Numbered from the stretch's first letter, positions 1 through 10,576 are shown. The stretch: DNA of 23,269 nt from Gloeopeniophorella convolvens (GCA_022496205.1 WTXD01000163.1:1-23269), one strand, 5' to 3'. Program-made: numbers and translations. Notes: generated from the letters alone by a model not told the origin.

Positions 1-574
1 ACGCATGCATGTATGTCGTTTGGCTGAGATTGACCATGGTACTCTGATACTAACTTCTTCGCAGCACCGAATCTCTACGCCTCCAGCCAGCTGTACCTAG
101 CGGTAGTCAGCGCTCGGTCTCTCATGAGAGAGGGCCAAGAATATTTGGGACACAGTAAGACGCCTTGCTCTTGTACTACACTCAATTCCCAGTTCTTACT
201 CTTTGCCGCCCAGCGTTATCCCCGAACAGACACAAATCGCGATCCACACATACAGTGTCCACCGCGATCCCCGCAACTTCTACTCTCCAGACGCATTTAA
301 GCCAGAGCGCTGGCTAGCCGGGGACTCACCTGATGGCGCGCACAACCCGACCGCATTCTTCCCGTTCTCGCTCGGCCCGACAGCATGCGTTGGTAAGAAC
401 CTTGCGTTGATGGAGATGCGCATGGTCGTCTGCTTGCTCTTGCGGCGCTTCCGGTTCTCTGCCGCCCCAGGCATGCCGCTCGAGGACTGGGAGGACAGCG
501 TGAAGGACCTCTTTGTGATGTACAGGGGTCCATTCACGATCGAGATCTCTCTGCGCGAGGACAATAGGGCTTAA
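1..574 (+). CDS. Cytochrome P450 (P450-A), 3' part only
   Basis: This is the C-terminal part of a haem-thiolate monooxygenase; the window edge removes everything before helix K. The exons are 1-10, 65-154 and 214-574, with GT-AG introns at 11-64 and 155-213. Intron positions and phases equal those of the last three exons of P450-B, -C and -D downstream. Visible motifs are the helix-K ExxR (ESLR, just after the first intron), PERW in the PERF position, and the haem loop FSLGPTACVG with the cysteine ligand. Threonine replaces the usual arginine two residues before the cysteine. The stretch between ExxR and the next intron (RSVSHERGPRIFG) differs from its paralogues, which have forms like RFVPPGKG. 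The TAA stop is at 572-574. Family membership is certain. The substrate is unknown. The gene is the first visible member of a tandem array that may continue to the left. Confidence 0.93.
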
Positions 575-1178
575 CTTAGCTCGGGCCTCATGGTGCCTCA
601 TGTGTGCCGCCGGCAGTGAATCTGGTATCACCACCACCATGTAGACCCTCTCTTACCCATGTGTACATCAATATATCTATATTGGCAAACTGTTAGGTCA
701 GGCCGCTGACCCAGGACCGTACAAACAATGACAAACATGATTATTATTGTGACCGAATACAGAACCAACGATTAGAGTGACCAAGAGTTAAGAGCCCAAT
801 ATCATTGCAAGCAAGGCAAGAGCACCTATTGATGTCGGCCGGCGCCGATATGCACGAGGCGGCGCGTCCAGAGACGGGAGATGATGATGGCGCGACGAGC
901 TACATGAGTCGATAGTGGCGGGGATCGCGGTAACGCCCCACATTGTAAGTTAAGTCTGGGGCCTGTACACTACGATTTGTTAGGACGGTGGAACGGGGAA
1001 AAGTCCTTTCGGGAGATGCACGCGAATTAGGAACGCGAAGGGTTTACAGGGTGTTCTAGTAGGGGAGATTGAGATGTCGGTGCGATGGCGGGGTAGGACG
1101 GAACGCAGGTTTGAACAAGGAGAAGAAGATGACGGGAAGATGATGACTTTGCCTCGGCAGTGACGACTGCGCCCTCCT
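575..1178. other. Tail-to-tail intergenic region, P450-A / DUF6535
   Basis: About 600 bases separate the stop of P450-A (+) from the stop of the DUF6535 gene (-). The region should hold both 3' UTRs. I see no credible coding sequence, RNA gene or repeat; the short open frames here have no recognisable content and no splice partners. Confidence 0.5.
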
Positions 1179-3274
1179 TTAAGCATCGTCGGCGGGTGGC
1201 GTGATAAGGATTTCCGTGGTTAGATCCAATGGCGCAGGAAGTTGGTGGCTTGAGAGCGTGCACAAAGGGTACAGTGTTTCGAGGAACAGGCTTTCGCTGG
1301 AGTCATGTGTGGAAGAGGCGAATGAGGTGATTGCACGTTCGGCGTCGCTGCGCAAAGACCTGTAGACGCTGAGAAGGGAACTGAGGATCCGTTTCGCATT
1401 GTTGCTCCGACCTTGACGCATCTCTGCAGTCCGCATCGCAAGAACGAGCTCATTCCACAGACTGCAGAACGCATGTTGTAGCTCCAGTTCAACCGTAGTT
1501 GTATCGATTTTGCGTGCCATAGAGTGCAGCTGCGTGTGCCATATCGAGCTGCCGCTGGAGGACTGGAGGAGGTCACCACGATGCGAAGCCAGCAGGTACC
1601 GAGCTAGATCCATGATATTGAGCAACCGTACATTGTCGCCGTGGCTGCGGTATTGCCTGTGGCGCGATTCTGACAGACCAAGGTGGCGTCTGACCATTTC
1701 TACCCGACGTTCGTCCCCATCACGCATATGGTGAATGACGGAAGCAAGTATTGATCGTGCGCTGTGCTCCACCATGTGGTCGGAGTCAACGCATCGGGAT
1801 TTGACAAAGTCAAGGAATTCGTCGTGGACGAAGAGACCCGGGTTGTCGAACATGGCTATGTGCACGAGGATATTTCTAAGCAGGGAAAGGGGTGCTCGAT
1901 GCAACACTTTGAACCAGATCGCCAGCCTCCGCCGCCTTGTGGATTCTGAGATTAGGTCTGAAGTTAGAGAACGATAAATGAACGAGATGATCGCAGAAGA
2001 AAATCGGGTGGGCTCAATCGAATTCTCAAATACTTCACGAGGATCGTCCACAACGACAGAGTCGAGGAATCCAGGTACCCCTGCCATGAACATTTCTACT
2101 TCATGGTCTTCATCCAAGAAGTCGTATAGCCACGACAGTGCGCGAGCATCCAACGCATAAGAGTCCTCCAGGCGGATTCTTCGATTTTCTTCGGCAAACC
2201 CCCCGTCAATCGCCGATGTAGGCGGAGAGACAGAAAATTGATGTCGAAACGTCTCGCCGACGGGAGAAGGTACAGTCGCAAAAGGCTTCTGAGGGTTAAC
2301 CAGGTGGCCCCCACACCGGATATCCAGGCAAGTGTCGAAAGCGGCGTATTGTATGGACTGTCGGCGCGGAAGATAGGGATTAACGTGATGCACAGGTATG
2401 ACCCGACGCAGATCCCGACGCACGACGCCACCGCTCCAAAGACGGTCTGGTCGATGTTGAATACAAAGATGACGAGACCGGCAAAGAAGATGAAGACCGA
2501 GACATGCAGCATAGCGGGGAGGGCTTCGACCACCTGCGAGAGGTGCAGCTTCTCTACGCCTCGAGCCATCAATTCGCGGACTCGCGCTCGCTTGTGGGGG
2601 CTGTAGCGGGGTTGAGTGATGCGGAGGTAACGACGGGCCCACTGCTGTAGCAACGTGGCAAGCAGTGCGCAGGTAAGACTGAGGACCAAACTGATGGACC
2701 AGAGGGTGTTGACCCAGACAGCGGATACAGGCGGGGAGAACGTGGATGGGTCAGACAGGGAAGGGGGAATAGTGATGGATGTGTTGGGGTCTGCGTTGAG
2801 CTTGTAGAGCTGTGCGAGGTAGAAGGCAGACGCGTCCTGAGAGTTCAGCTGGAGGTTCTGGATGGATGTGACGAGAAACGTTGCAACAGTGGCCGAGAAC
2901 AGACCAGTCTACGCCCCCGCGCGGCGATCAGTAGGTGGGACTCGAGGGAAATATGTCAGTGACTCACAAAGACCAAGATGCCATCCGCATCACCCTTCCA
3001 GCTCTCAGTCATCTTCTGATCCTCTTCGGCTGCCCTCTCGTTATGCATGGTAAACAATGCACCTGAACCATCGGTAAAGCTCCCTTCTAGATGATGTGGG
3101 GAGTTAGACGTCTCGGGAGCGGGTGGAATGGCAAGGTGGTCTGGAGACGTGGTAGTAGATGTCAATGAGTAGCCCGCGAAGTTTTACTGGAGTCGACGCG
3201 CCTGCTCCTCGAGGCTGCTCTGGCGGTTGCCTTGCGTCGGAAGGTAGTGCTGCAGTAGGGGGTTGTTCCAGCAT
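1179..3274 (-). CDS. DUF6535 membrane protein with an apparent frameshift
   Basis: This is a member of a large basidiomycete family of unknown function (DUF6535). The proposed exons on the minus strand are 3274-3188, 3111-2968 and 2908-1179. The second intron (2967-2909, gtgagt...tag) is clear. The first intron is tentative, so the N-terminus is uncertain. Family landmarks run in order: ADGILVFTGLFSA (first membrane segment), FSPPVSAVWVNTLW, SLTCALLATLLQQWARRYL (second segment), HKRARVRELMARGVEKLHL, and two more hydrophobic segments ending in LIPIFRADSPY. A helical C-terminal region with LDARALSWLYDFLDEDHE follows. The frame changes by -1 at about 2165-2175: GGLPKKIEESA is read in one frame and EDSYALDARAL in the next. 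That fits loss of one base, through mutation or sequence error. A 95-nt intron (2273-2179) would also restore frame but would delete the family's GG-K-EE segment. The stop is TAA at 1181-1179. Confidence 0.8.
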
Positions 3275-3938
3275 TGGACTTGTATTCAACTGGGAGTCAA
3301 GACGAGGGAGGCTAAGCTTGGGGGTGATAGATTTAGCTTGTGCTGTTTCACAGCCACCGGCGTGACTGGTGGGAGTCTGGGTTGGGACGATGCGCTGAGC
3401 GCTTGCGAATCCGCAGTAACAGTCAAGCTTCAAGCTTCAAGTGTCTCGTCGCAACAGACCCGCGCGAGCAACGTTCACACACCCCTGATACTTATCGGGG
3501 CTCTGCAATTCCGAGTCGATGACCGCACAGTGCCCGCCGTTCGCACGTTGGTGTTGAACGGATGACGCAAAACCGATGCGGGACTCGGACGTCCAGTGTA
3601 TTCGCAGCAAACGCTGCGCGCTTGCTTGTCGCTGCGTCACGTATACAGGACTTTTACATTATCTAGGAGGCCATGATTAAAGACACATTGATTGGGTACC
3701 ACATCGGCTTGAAGCCCCGCGCGCGACACTGGCGAGCACTGGCGGCACTGGCGGAGAGGCAGCGGATGCGGGGACGGCTCGGGCACGCGCGCTGTGCGCC
3801 GCGATCTCCGATCGCACAGTGTAAGGCGGCCCTGAGGGGCCTGGCTGGGGTTTTTGAAATCTGTCCAAGCGGTCCAATCATCATCGAGCGCCTGTCCATT
3901 CGGCGAGCGCGGCAGTTCCAGCCTTTTCAATTGCGTAC

Positions 3939-4020
3939 CTCCATCGACAACTGTTCCCAGCTGTTCCCCCATCGACAATTATTCCTCCATCGACAACTGT
4001 TCCTCCATCGACAACTTCTC
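3939..4020. repeat. 18-bp tandem repeat, consensus CTCCATCGACAACTGTTC
   Basis: Full units are at 3939-3956, 3967-3984, 3985-4002 and 4003-4020. A 10-base partial unit (CCAGCTGTTC) lies at 3957-3966. Units 1 and 3 are identical; units 2 and 4 differ by a few bases. The repeat lies about 315-395 bases before the P450-B start codon, so a role as clustered transcription-factor sites is possible but unproven. Confidence 0.85.
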
Positions 4021-4265
4021 GGTGTTCTCGATCCTCTCTGGTGGTGCACGACCCCTCTCAGCCCCTCTCTGAAGCCATCGTTCGATATGACCATTCTCAT
4101 TGACCTTCTGGCACCATCGCTCGATCATCATCGTGGTCAACGGCTGCCGGCACTAAGGGAATGCGGCAACGCACGTAACATGTGGGTGCGAAGCAATGTA
4201 AACTTTGATCGTCGGCTTCAGCACCCTGCGCACGGATGTAGAACCTCTTTCGTCCGGGGGAAAGC

Positions 4266-4273
4266 TATATAAG
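4266..4273 (+). promoter_or_regulatory. TATA box of P450-B (TATATAAG)
   Basis: A good TATA match stands 69 bases before the P450-B ATG. P450-D has a similar element (TATAATTA, 10577) 58 bases before its ATG. P450-C has only a weak one (ACTTAAAG, 7277) about 55 bases before. The similar spacing supports the chosen start codons. Confidence 0.65.
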
Positions 4274-4334
4274 AATGGACCGAGATTGCACCACGCTGGC
4301 CGTTCTCATCGCGAGCGAACCACTAAGTTTGTCG

Positions 4335-6532
4335 ATGTCGTCTCTTGACCTGTTGGGTAGCATTCGGTCTTCTCTAGCGTCCATCTCAACCCCTGGTTCG
4401 GTTGTGATAACGTCGCATTGCGGCCTGGTCAGTTTCCCCATTGACGATTGACATCTGCAGTATTTGGCTCATTCCTTTGTTCCCTAATGCAGGCTGCATA
4501 TCTGTACTTCAAACGATTCGAACCTGCATCCAAGTTCCCGTTGCTCGTCCTGCTCATCCTCATACCATCGATTCTCTCATATGGCCTCGCATCCTCCTCT
4601 GCCTCTTCTTCACAAGGGGTTGCCGCAACATTCGCTCTCTATTACACGACTATTCTCTTATCCGCCGCGACGTATCGACTATCGCCCTGGCACCCTCTAG
4701 CAAAGTACCCTGGTCCATCTCTTGCACCGCTATCCAAACTCTGGTTAGCCGCGGTCTCTGTCGGAGGGAAGCAACACGTGAACCTCAAAAGATTACATGA
4801 GCGTTACGGTGACGTTGTGCGTATAGGTAAGGCATGTTTCCGAGCGCACGACTATCGCCGCGCTCATATTGTATCTGTAGGCCCGAACGATCTCTCGATC
4901 CGTGACGCATCCATCATTCCAGCAGTCCTAGGGCCTGGAGGGTTGTCAAAGGGACCGTGTAAGCATGAATCGAAATCTTCCACGATTGCATGTCGTGTTG
5001 ATTCCGCTCCGGCAACCGCAGACTGGGACAATCGAACTGAACCTGATTCGCTCATCGTTCTGCGAGATGCGGCCGAGCATGCCCGTGCCCGCAAGTCTTG
5101 GGATCGAGCATTCTCCTCAAAGGCTTTGAAGGAATACGATGTTCTTATCTCTCGGAGAGTGAGGCAGCTCGTTGACCACCTGGAGGACATGATCAAACAG
5201 CAAAGCGGGATCACCGGGAAGCTCAGCCGTGCCATTGATGTGAGCGCTTGGATGACCTTCTTCGCGTGAGTTTTTGGGTTCTTCTAATCAGCATCATCAC
5301 TGAAACGGACCACAGAACGGATTTCATGGGTGATATGGCGTGCGTTCGGCAGCTGAACTGTTCTTGCTTATATTGGAACTCATATCGTACCTAGGTTCGG
5401 CGGCGGGTTTGAACTCATGGCAGACCGAGGCGACAAGGAAAACATATACACAACCATCTCGCAAGGAATGACGTAGGTGTATCCTCCTTACCTGTGGTTA
5501 GAATCAACGAGCGCTGATATCACGACAGGGTTACCAGCGTACTGGGACATATCTCCTGGGTCTTTCCCGTAATCAATTCTATCGCCCCAGGTGTCCAGCT
5601 ACTCTCCTCGTTCGCTACCAAACAGGCCACACGAAGGCTGAAAATGGACGCGAACCGCAAGGACCTCTATTACTATCTTGTACGTTCACGTCGCCTCTTC
5701 TACCTGTGTCCCCAACGCCGAACATCTCTACCGGGCAGAGCGGAGAAGAGCTACCAGAAAAAGACCGCCCACCTCTGAGCAAGGTTGCCCAACAAGGCGT
5801 TCTGTCCATCATCGCTGGATCCGACACGACCAGCACCATATCGACTGCGTTGATCCATTACTTGGTCACTACCCCCGCTGCATATGAGCGCCTTCAACGG
5901 GAAGTCGATGAGGCGTTTCCACACGACGAAGAGCCACTTGATGTCTCGAAGTTGGGCGAACTGGAATGGCTGAATGCTTGCATGTGAGATTCAACCCTTG
6001 ATTCTTGATCTCCCTACGAGACACTGAAACATCGATGGTGCAGTAACGAGGCCATGCGGCTCCAACCGCCAGTCCCGAGCGGTACGCATAGGTACATTCC
6101 ACGGGGAAATGGTCCAAGGAGGTTCGGGACGCAGTAAGCCAAAACGGTGGCCCCGATCTCATCCTGGAGCTCACCACCCACAGCGTCTTCCCGGAGCAAA
6201 CACAACTTGCCATACACACGTACAGTGTCCAGCGTGACCCGCGCAACTTTTACGCCCCGGACGCCTTCGAGCCCCGGCGCTGGGTCGCAACCGAGAAGTC
6301 GCAAGGGCCCCACAACCCTGGGGCTTTCATCCCCTTTTCGTACGGCCCGGCAGGGTGCGCCGGCAAGAACCTCGCATTGATGGAAATGCGCATGCTGTTG
6401 TGCTGGCTCCTTCGGCGCTTCCACTTTTCTGCTATTCCGGGCACTAATCCGGGCACGTGGGAGGCGGGTCTGAAAGACCGCTTCGTGCTGGTCAGAAATC
6501 CTTTGATGCTCGATGTCTCTCTGCGCGAGTAG
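4335..6532 (+). CDS. Cytochrome P450 (P450-B), complete, ten exons
   Basis: This is a haem-thiolate monooxygenase of about 561 aa, anchored in the ER membrane. The exons are 4335-4427, 4493-4826, 4881-4958, 5022-5265, 5316-5339 (24 nt), 5395-5472, 5529-5679, 5739-5983, 6044-6133 and 6184-6532. All introns are GT-AG and keep phase. Two hydrophobic segments in about the first 95 residues precede the proline-rich hinge HPLAKYPGPS. Later motifs are GGGFELMADRGDK, the oxygen-binding helix I AGSDTT (about 360-365), helix-K ExxR as EAMR (about 418-421), PRRW in the PERF position, and the haem loop FSYGPAGCAG (Cys about 504). Alanine replaces the usual arginine of the haem loop. The general form recalls the basidiomycete CYP67/CYP5037-like type, but that assignment is from memory. 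The substrate is unknown. It is the most divergent of the three complete copies. Confidence 0.95.
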
Positions 6533-7331
6533 ACGGACGTGGTCTAGCCGCGCGCATCTGCAGACCCACGACTCGGCCCACCGAGGTTCCCGTTACTACT
6601 AAATTGAATTTGGCCTATGCAATCTCATGGACAGTCCCGCCTTTCGAAGCGCTTCCAAGTACTTATATCGCACGAATGGTTTGGAGGCAATGCGTATCAT
6701 GCATCATCGTATGTACTGTAGTGGGTCTCAATGGTGGACGGAATCAGGGAAGGAATATAGTTGTCTGTAATTCTAACTCCGCAACCCCGCAATCTCGGGT
6801 TGCTCCGCAGCGACGGTCTCATGAGGCCTTCATCGCAGTGCAAGGATGACTCTTTTCGAGAGTATCCCTGTTAGTACTCACAAGACCCTAGCATGTCTTG
6901 CCATCTCTTTTCTCGTCGGCTGGCATCTCATTGATTTGTTGGGGCTTGCGCCATGATGGCACATTCGTCGCACGGCGGTCGTACGGGCGCCACCGATTAC
7001 CGGCCAAAACACCATCTGAACTCACTGTGGCGATGCTGGGCACTATCTCTCTACCGACCAAGGGGCCCGCTTCTCCGGAGAAAACGCCGAACCGCTGGCT
7101 GAAACATGTCTGTAGAAGACCTTTAGTACATCACCAATTAGCAGACGCCAGCCGCTCCAAGATATTGCACCTCATGGGCGCACTGCATCAACGGCCTCGT
7201 AGGCCGCTCATATGGCTTTGCCGCTGGCACAAGCACCTTCGTACGCATCTGGCGCCTGCTCCCCTGAGGAGAAGCTACTTAAAGGCGGATTGTAGTGTGG
7301 GGCATCGATTCGCCCTGTCGAACACTACTAA
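6533..7331. other. Intergenic region, P450-B / P450-C
   Basis: About 800 bases. The first 70 bases after the P450-B stop resemble the 3' flank of P450-C: both carry ATCTGCAGACCC and then a TACTA-rich stretch. A 12-bp perfect palindrome (TTCTCCGGAGAA) lies at 7071-7082. A 6-bp stem around CGT is at 7192-7206. The motif GCCGCTCCAAGA at 7151-7162 recurs upstream of P450-D. A weak TATA-like ACTTAAAG is at 7277. No gene is visible. Confidence 0.55.
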
Positions 7332-9521
7332 ATGTCTTTACTATCTCCCGACCCGCTATTAGGCAACATCCAGTCTTTCCTGGCAGCCACATCCATCAGT
7401 GACGTCGCTGTGATCGTCTCTCAATTTAGTCTGGTAAGCCTCTCAACGACCTTCAATTGCCTGTTGTATCTGGCCGACGAACGACGCCCTTACAGGCGGC
7501 ATACCTGTGCTTCAAGCGGTATGAGCCGAGTGCCAAGGCCCCATTATTCCTCCTAGTCCCAAGCGCCCTCGTCTATGCTTTTGCGTTCTCCCCCCTCCCT
7601 GGCTCCCTCGTGGTCGCCGTGACGTTCGCGCTGTACTACGGATTCATACTTCTGTACGCAGCTGTGTACAGACTGTCACCCTGGCATCCACTGGCACAGT
7701 ACCCCGGACCTTACCTTGCACGCCTCTCAAAGCTTTGGCTCGCTGTGGTCGCCGCCGGAGGAAGGCAGCACATCCATTACAGGATGCTGCATGAGCGCTA
7801 TGGCGATATTGTTCGCGTGGGTGAGCGGAGCGCCGGAGGTCCTAGATATATTGTTCTGATGCTTGCTCCGCAAGGTCCGAATGAACTTTCTGTTCGCGAT
7901 GCTTCTGCCATCTCGTCAATTCTTGGACCTGGCGGACCAGAGAAAGGACCCTGTACGCCCGCGTTGACCCGTTGAGACTGGTGTACCACGCTGATGCGAA
8001 TTACTCCGGCACTTATAGACTGGGATGGCCGCATCGATGGGGAATCTTTGGTCGTCCTACGGAATCATGCTGAGCATGCGCGCGCCCGCAAACCTTGGGA
8101 CAGAGCGTTCTCTTCAAAAGCGCTGAAGGAATACGACGTCATCATCGCTAGACGAGTCCGACAACTCGCAGAGCACCTCGAGAATATGATCGACCAACAG
8201 AGGTCTCTCGGAAAAGCTTTCTGCACAGTGGACATGAGCTCCTGGCTCAGTTTTTTTGCGTCAGTCGACGTCATCAGTCATCCGTCTTCGAGCTTCATTA
8301 GCTTCATTACTGATGCATTGTAGGACCGATTTTATGGGTGACATGGCGTGCGTCAACAAGTTGAGTATATCTTGCCTAGACTGATTCTCATTCATCCAGC
8401 TTTGGCGGAGGATTCGAGCTCATGGCAGATCGCGGTGACAAAGAAAACGTCTGGACAACCATAATCCAAGGAGTGACGTGAGCAAGTCTTCCATGACGTG
8501 AACTGTGTTTGACTTTGAATGCAGCGCTATAGGCGTACTCGCTCACATATCTTGGTTCTTTCCCATGATCAACTCCATCGCTCCAGGTATCAAGGTCTTA
8601 TCTGATTTCGGTAACAAACAAGTAGATCGACGACTCAAGATGGACGCGAGTCGCAGGGATCTTTTCTATTACCTCGTATGTCGACACTGTGCTACACCGC
8701 TAGCTGCGAACTGACTCCCGATACAGAGCGGAGAAGACGCGCCGGAAGAGGAGCGTCCTCCCCCAGACAAAGTTGCACAGCAAGGCGTCCTTGCTATTGT
8801 TGCTGGATCGGACACGACCAGCACCGCGGCATCTGCTATACTTTATTATTTGGTGCAGAATCCGGCCGCATATGAACGCCTTCAGAACGAAATCGATGCT
8901 GCATTTCCGAGTGCCGGGGAACCTCTAGACGTCTCGAAGTTGAAGGGACTAGAATGGTTGAATGCATGCATGTAAGCTTCCATCTACCACACCATCCACG
9001 CCCGCCCGAATGCTAAGCTAAAACGCCTCTAGCAACGAGACGTTGCGAATCCAACCCCCGATTCCAAGTGGGAACTACCGATTTGTTTTCCCTGGGAATG
9101 GCCCAAGGCGCTTTGGGACGCAGTAAGACAAGCCGCTCGCCTTTCACCAGAGCGCTCACTGATTGAATCCAGTGTCATCCCGGAGCAAACACAGTTCGCC
9201 ATCCATACCTACAGCGTCCAGCGTGACTCGCGGAACTTCTACGCTCCAGACGACTTCCTTCCTCAGCGTTGGCTCGCAACCGACAAACCTGCGGGGGCTC
9301 ACAACCCCAACGCTTTCATCCCATTTTCGTACGGTCCGTATGCATGCGTCGGGAAAAGCCTCGCCATGATGGAGATACGCATGCTGACGTGCTGGCTTGT
9401 CCTACACTTCCACTTTTCCGTCGTCCCAGGTACCGATGTCACTGCGTGGGAGGAGGGCCTCAAAGACCGCTTTGTGCTGTTCAGAGACCCCTTAATGCTT
9501 AATGTCTCCCTGCGAAAGTAG
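7332..9521 (+). CDS. Cytochrome P450 (P450-C), complete, ten exons
   Basis: This is a membrane-anchored haem-thiolate monooxygenase of about 560 aa. The exons are 7332-7433, 7496-7820, 7875-7952, 8019-8259, 8324-8347 (24 nt), 8400-8477, 8525-8675, 8727-8971, 9033-9122 and 9173-9521. Exons 3, 5 to 9 and 10 have exactly the same lengths as in P450-B. Motifs are two N-terminal hydrophobic segments, the hinge HPLAQYPGPY, helix I AGSDTT (about 359-364), helix-K ExxR as ETLR (about 417-420), PQRW in the PERF position, and the haem loop FSYGPYACVG (Cys about 503). Tyrosine replaces the usual arginine. Its helix-I exon is nearly the same as that of P450-D (SGEDAPE then ERPPPDKVAQQGVLAI), so C and D look like the youngest duplicate pair. 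No premature stop is seen. The substrate is unknown. Confidence 0.95.
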
Positions 9522-9764
9522 TAAACGAGCCCAGCCTGGCCGTATCTGCAGACCCGCAATCTCATTCGGTTTCCCTCGTCGCTACTATATTAATGACTGC
9601 TCTTTTGTAGATGAGTTCTGCAGTGTACAGCTCTCCAAACACATCGCGTGAAGGGTTAAGGTTATCGTATATCGATCGCCAGACACGCTATGGCTTTCAG
9701 AACTTGATTTCATGACCTCTCCAGTACGTGCTGACATACGACGACATACTAGTCTCGGTTCCAG

Positions 9765-9803
9765 CCGTTGCAGAGCCGATCGCTCCGCTCACGTCTGCAA
9801 CGG
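9765..9803. repeat. Perfect 10-bp inverted repeat (hairpin)
   Basis: CCGTTGCAGA at 9765-9774 pairs perfectly with TCTGCAACGG at 9794-9803 across a 19-base loop. It directly adjoins and partly overlaps the left arm of the larger inverted repeat at 9801-9928. Confidence 0.75.
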
Positions 9804-9928
9804 GACCACCATGGATTTTTCAGGAACGAGCACAGATTCAAAAATCAGATCACCCAATCACCATCCCTTCCCACTGATCCCACCACCACCACCTACCCCC
9901 GTAGGGCGTAAAATCCACGGTGGTCCCG
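9801..9928. repeat. 128-bp segment with 19-bp inverted-repeat ends
   Basis: The left arm CGGGACCACCATGGATTTT (9801-9819) and the right arm (9910-9928) are reverse complements with one mismatch. The 90-base spacer is pyrimidine-rich on its right side (CCCACCACCACCACC). The form suggests a small MITE-like element, but I found no convincing target-site duplication. It could also be a regulatory stem. Confidence 0.6.
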
Positions 9929-10422
9929 CTCTGTGAACGTCTGGGAACGAGACTAACGACATACCCGAGTGCAGGCCACGCTACGCCGTGACTGAGATGA
10001 TGTCTCCCGGGCGCAGGCCGCAATCTGACCATCGAGAGACTTGCTTCTGTGACTGTGAACGTTTGCCAAGCTCAGGGTGACCCGCACTCCGCTGATTGCT
10101 GATTGAAATGACATTGCTCCGCAATCCCATCCATCGGAGAATGACTGTCTTCTTCGATCGGATGAGGTCAGCTACGGAGACCGGCGGCTGCTCCGCCGCA
10201 GGCTACAGCGGAGAACACGGGATGAGCGCGTGCAAGTCTTACATTTTCCTCAATGCATACACCCAGCGCCATTGAAATCGATGATCGTCCGCAATCATAA
10301 GTATACATACTTACAGCCCACGCCGCACTCGACAAACCGCACGCACCGGCGCGTATGTCTACTTCACAAAGTATCACACATCTCGTCATTCAATTTCCTT
10401 CCAGAAGAACCCGGCTGAAATG

Positions 10423-10438
10423 CCCCCCCCCCCCCCCC
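10423..10438. repeat. Homopolymer run of sixteen C
   Basis: Sixteen consecutive C follow TGAAATG, about 200 bases before the P450-D start. The exact length may be unreliable because such runs are error-prone in sequencing. Confidence 0.8.
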
Positions 10439-10576
10439 AGAGATGACACGTCATCGATCATCACGCATAGCAGCGACCGGCCGCTCCAAGAGAAAATGTA
10501 CGGACCGTAACTCCTTGGGAAACGGCCACTCATACCGCAGCGGAAATATCTCTTGGGATCTCTCCCGGGAAATGCA

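Larger units (their letters stand above)
3275..4334. other. Divergent promoter region, DUF6535 / P450-B
   Basis: About 1.06 kb lies between two divergently transcribed genes. It contains a triple CACTGGCG motif near 3727-3755, an 18-bp tandem repeat at 3939-4020, and a TATA box 69 bases before the P450-B start. A 199-codon open frame (3673-4272) crosses the repeat and runs up to the TATA box. It looks like chance, with low complexity and no family features. Confidence 0.6.

Noticed and set aside
1220..1579. Long minus-strand frame overlapping the 3' end of the DUF6535 gene
   Set aside because: It is a shadow of the DUF6535 coding exon in another frame, with no family features.
2179..2273. 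Possible 95-nt intron in the DUF6535 gene that would restore the frame
   Set aside because: It is phase-compatible with GT-AG ends, but it would remove the GGLPKKIEE segment that I expect in this family. I favour a one-base frameshift and keep the intron only as an alternative.
3673..4272. 199-codon open frame on + strand between DUF6535 and P450-B
   Set aside because: Part of its length is the 18-bp tandem repeat, it runs to the TATA box of P450-B, and its protein has no recognisable domain. It is most likely chance.
4441..4800. Second + frame over exon 2 of P450-B
   Set aside because: It reads through the first intron in the wrong frame; the P450 frame with its hinge motif is clearly the real one.
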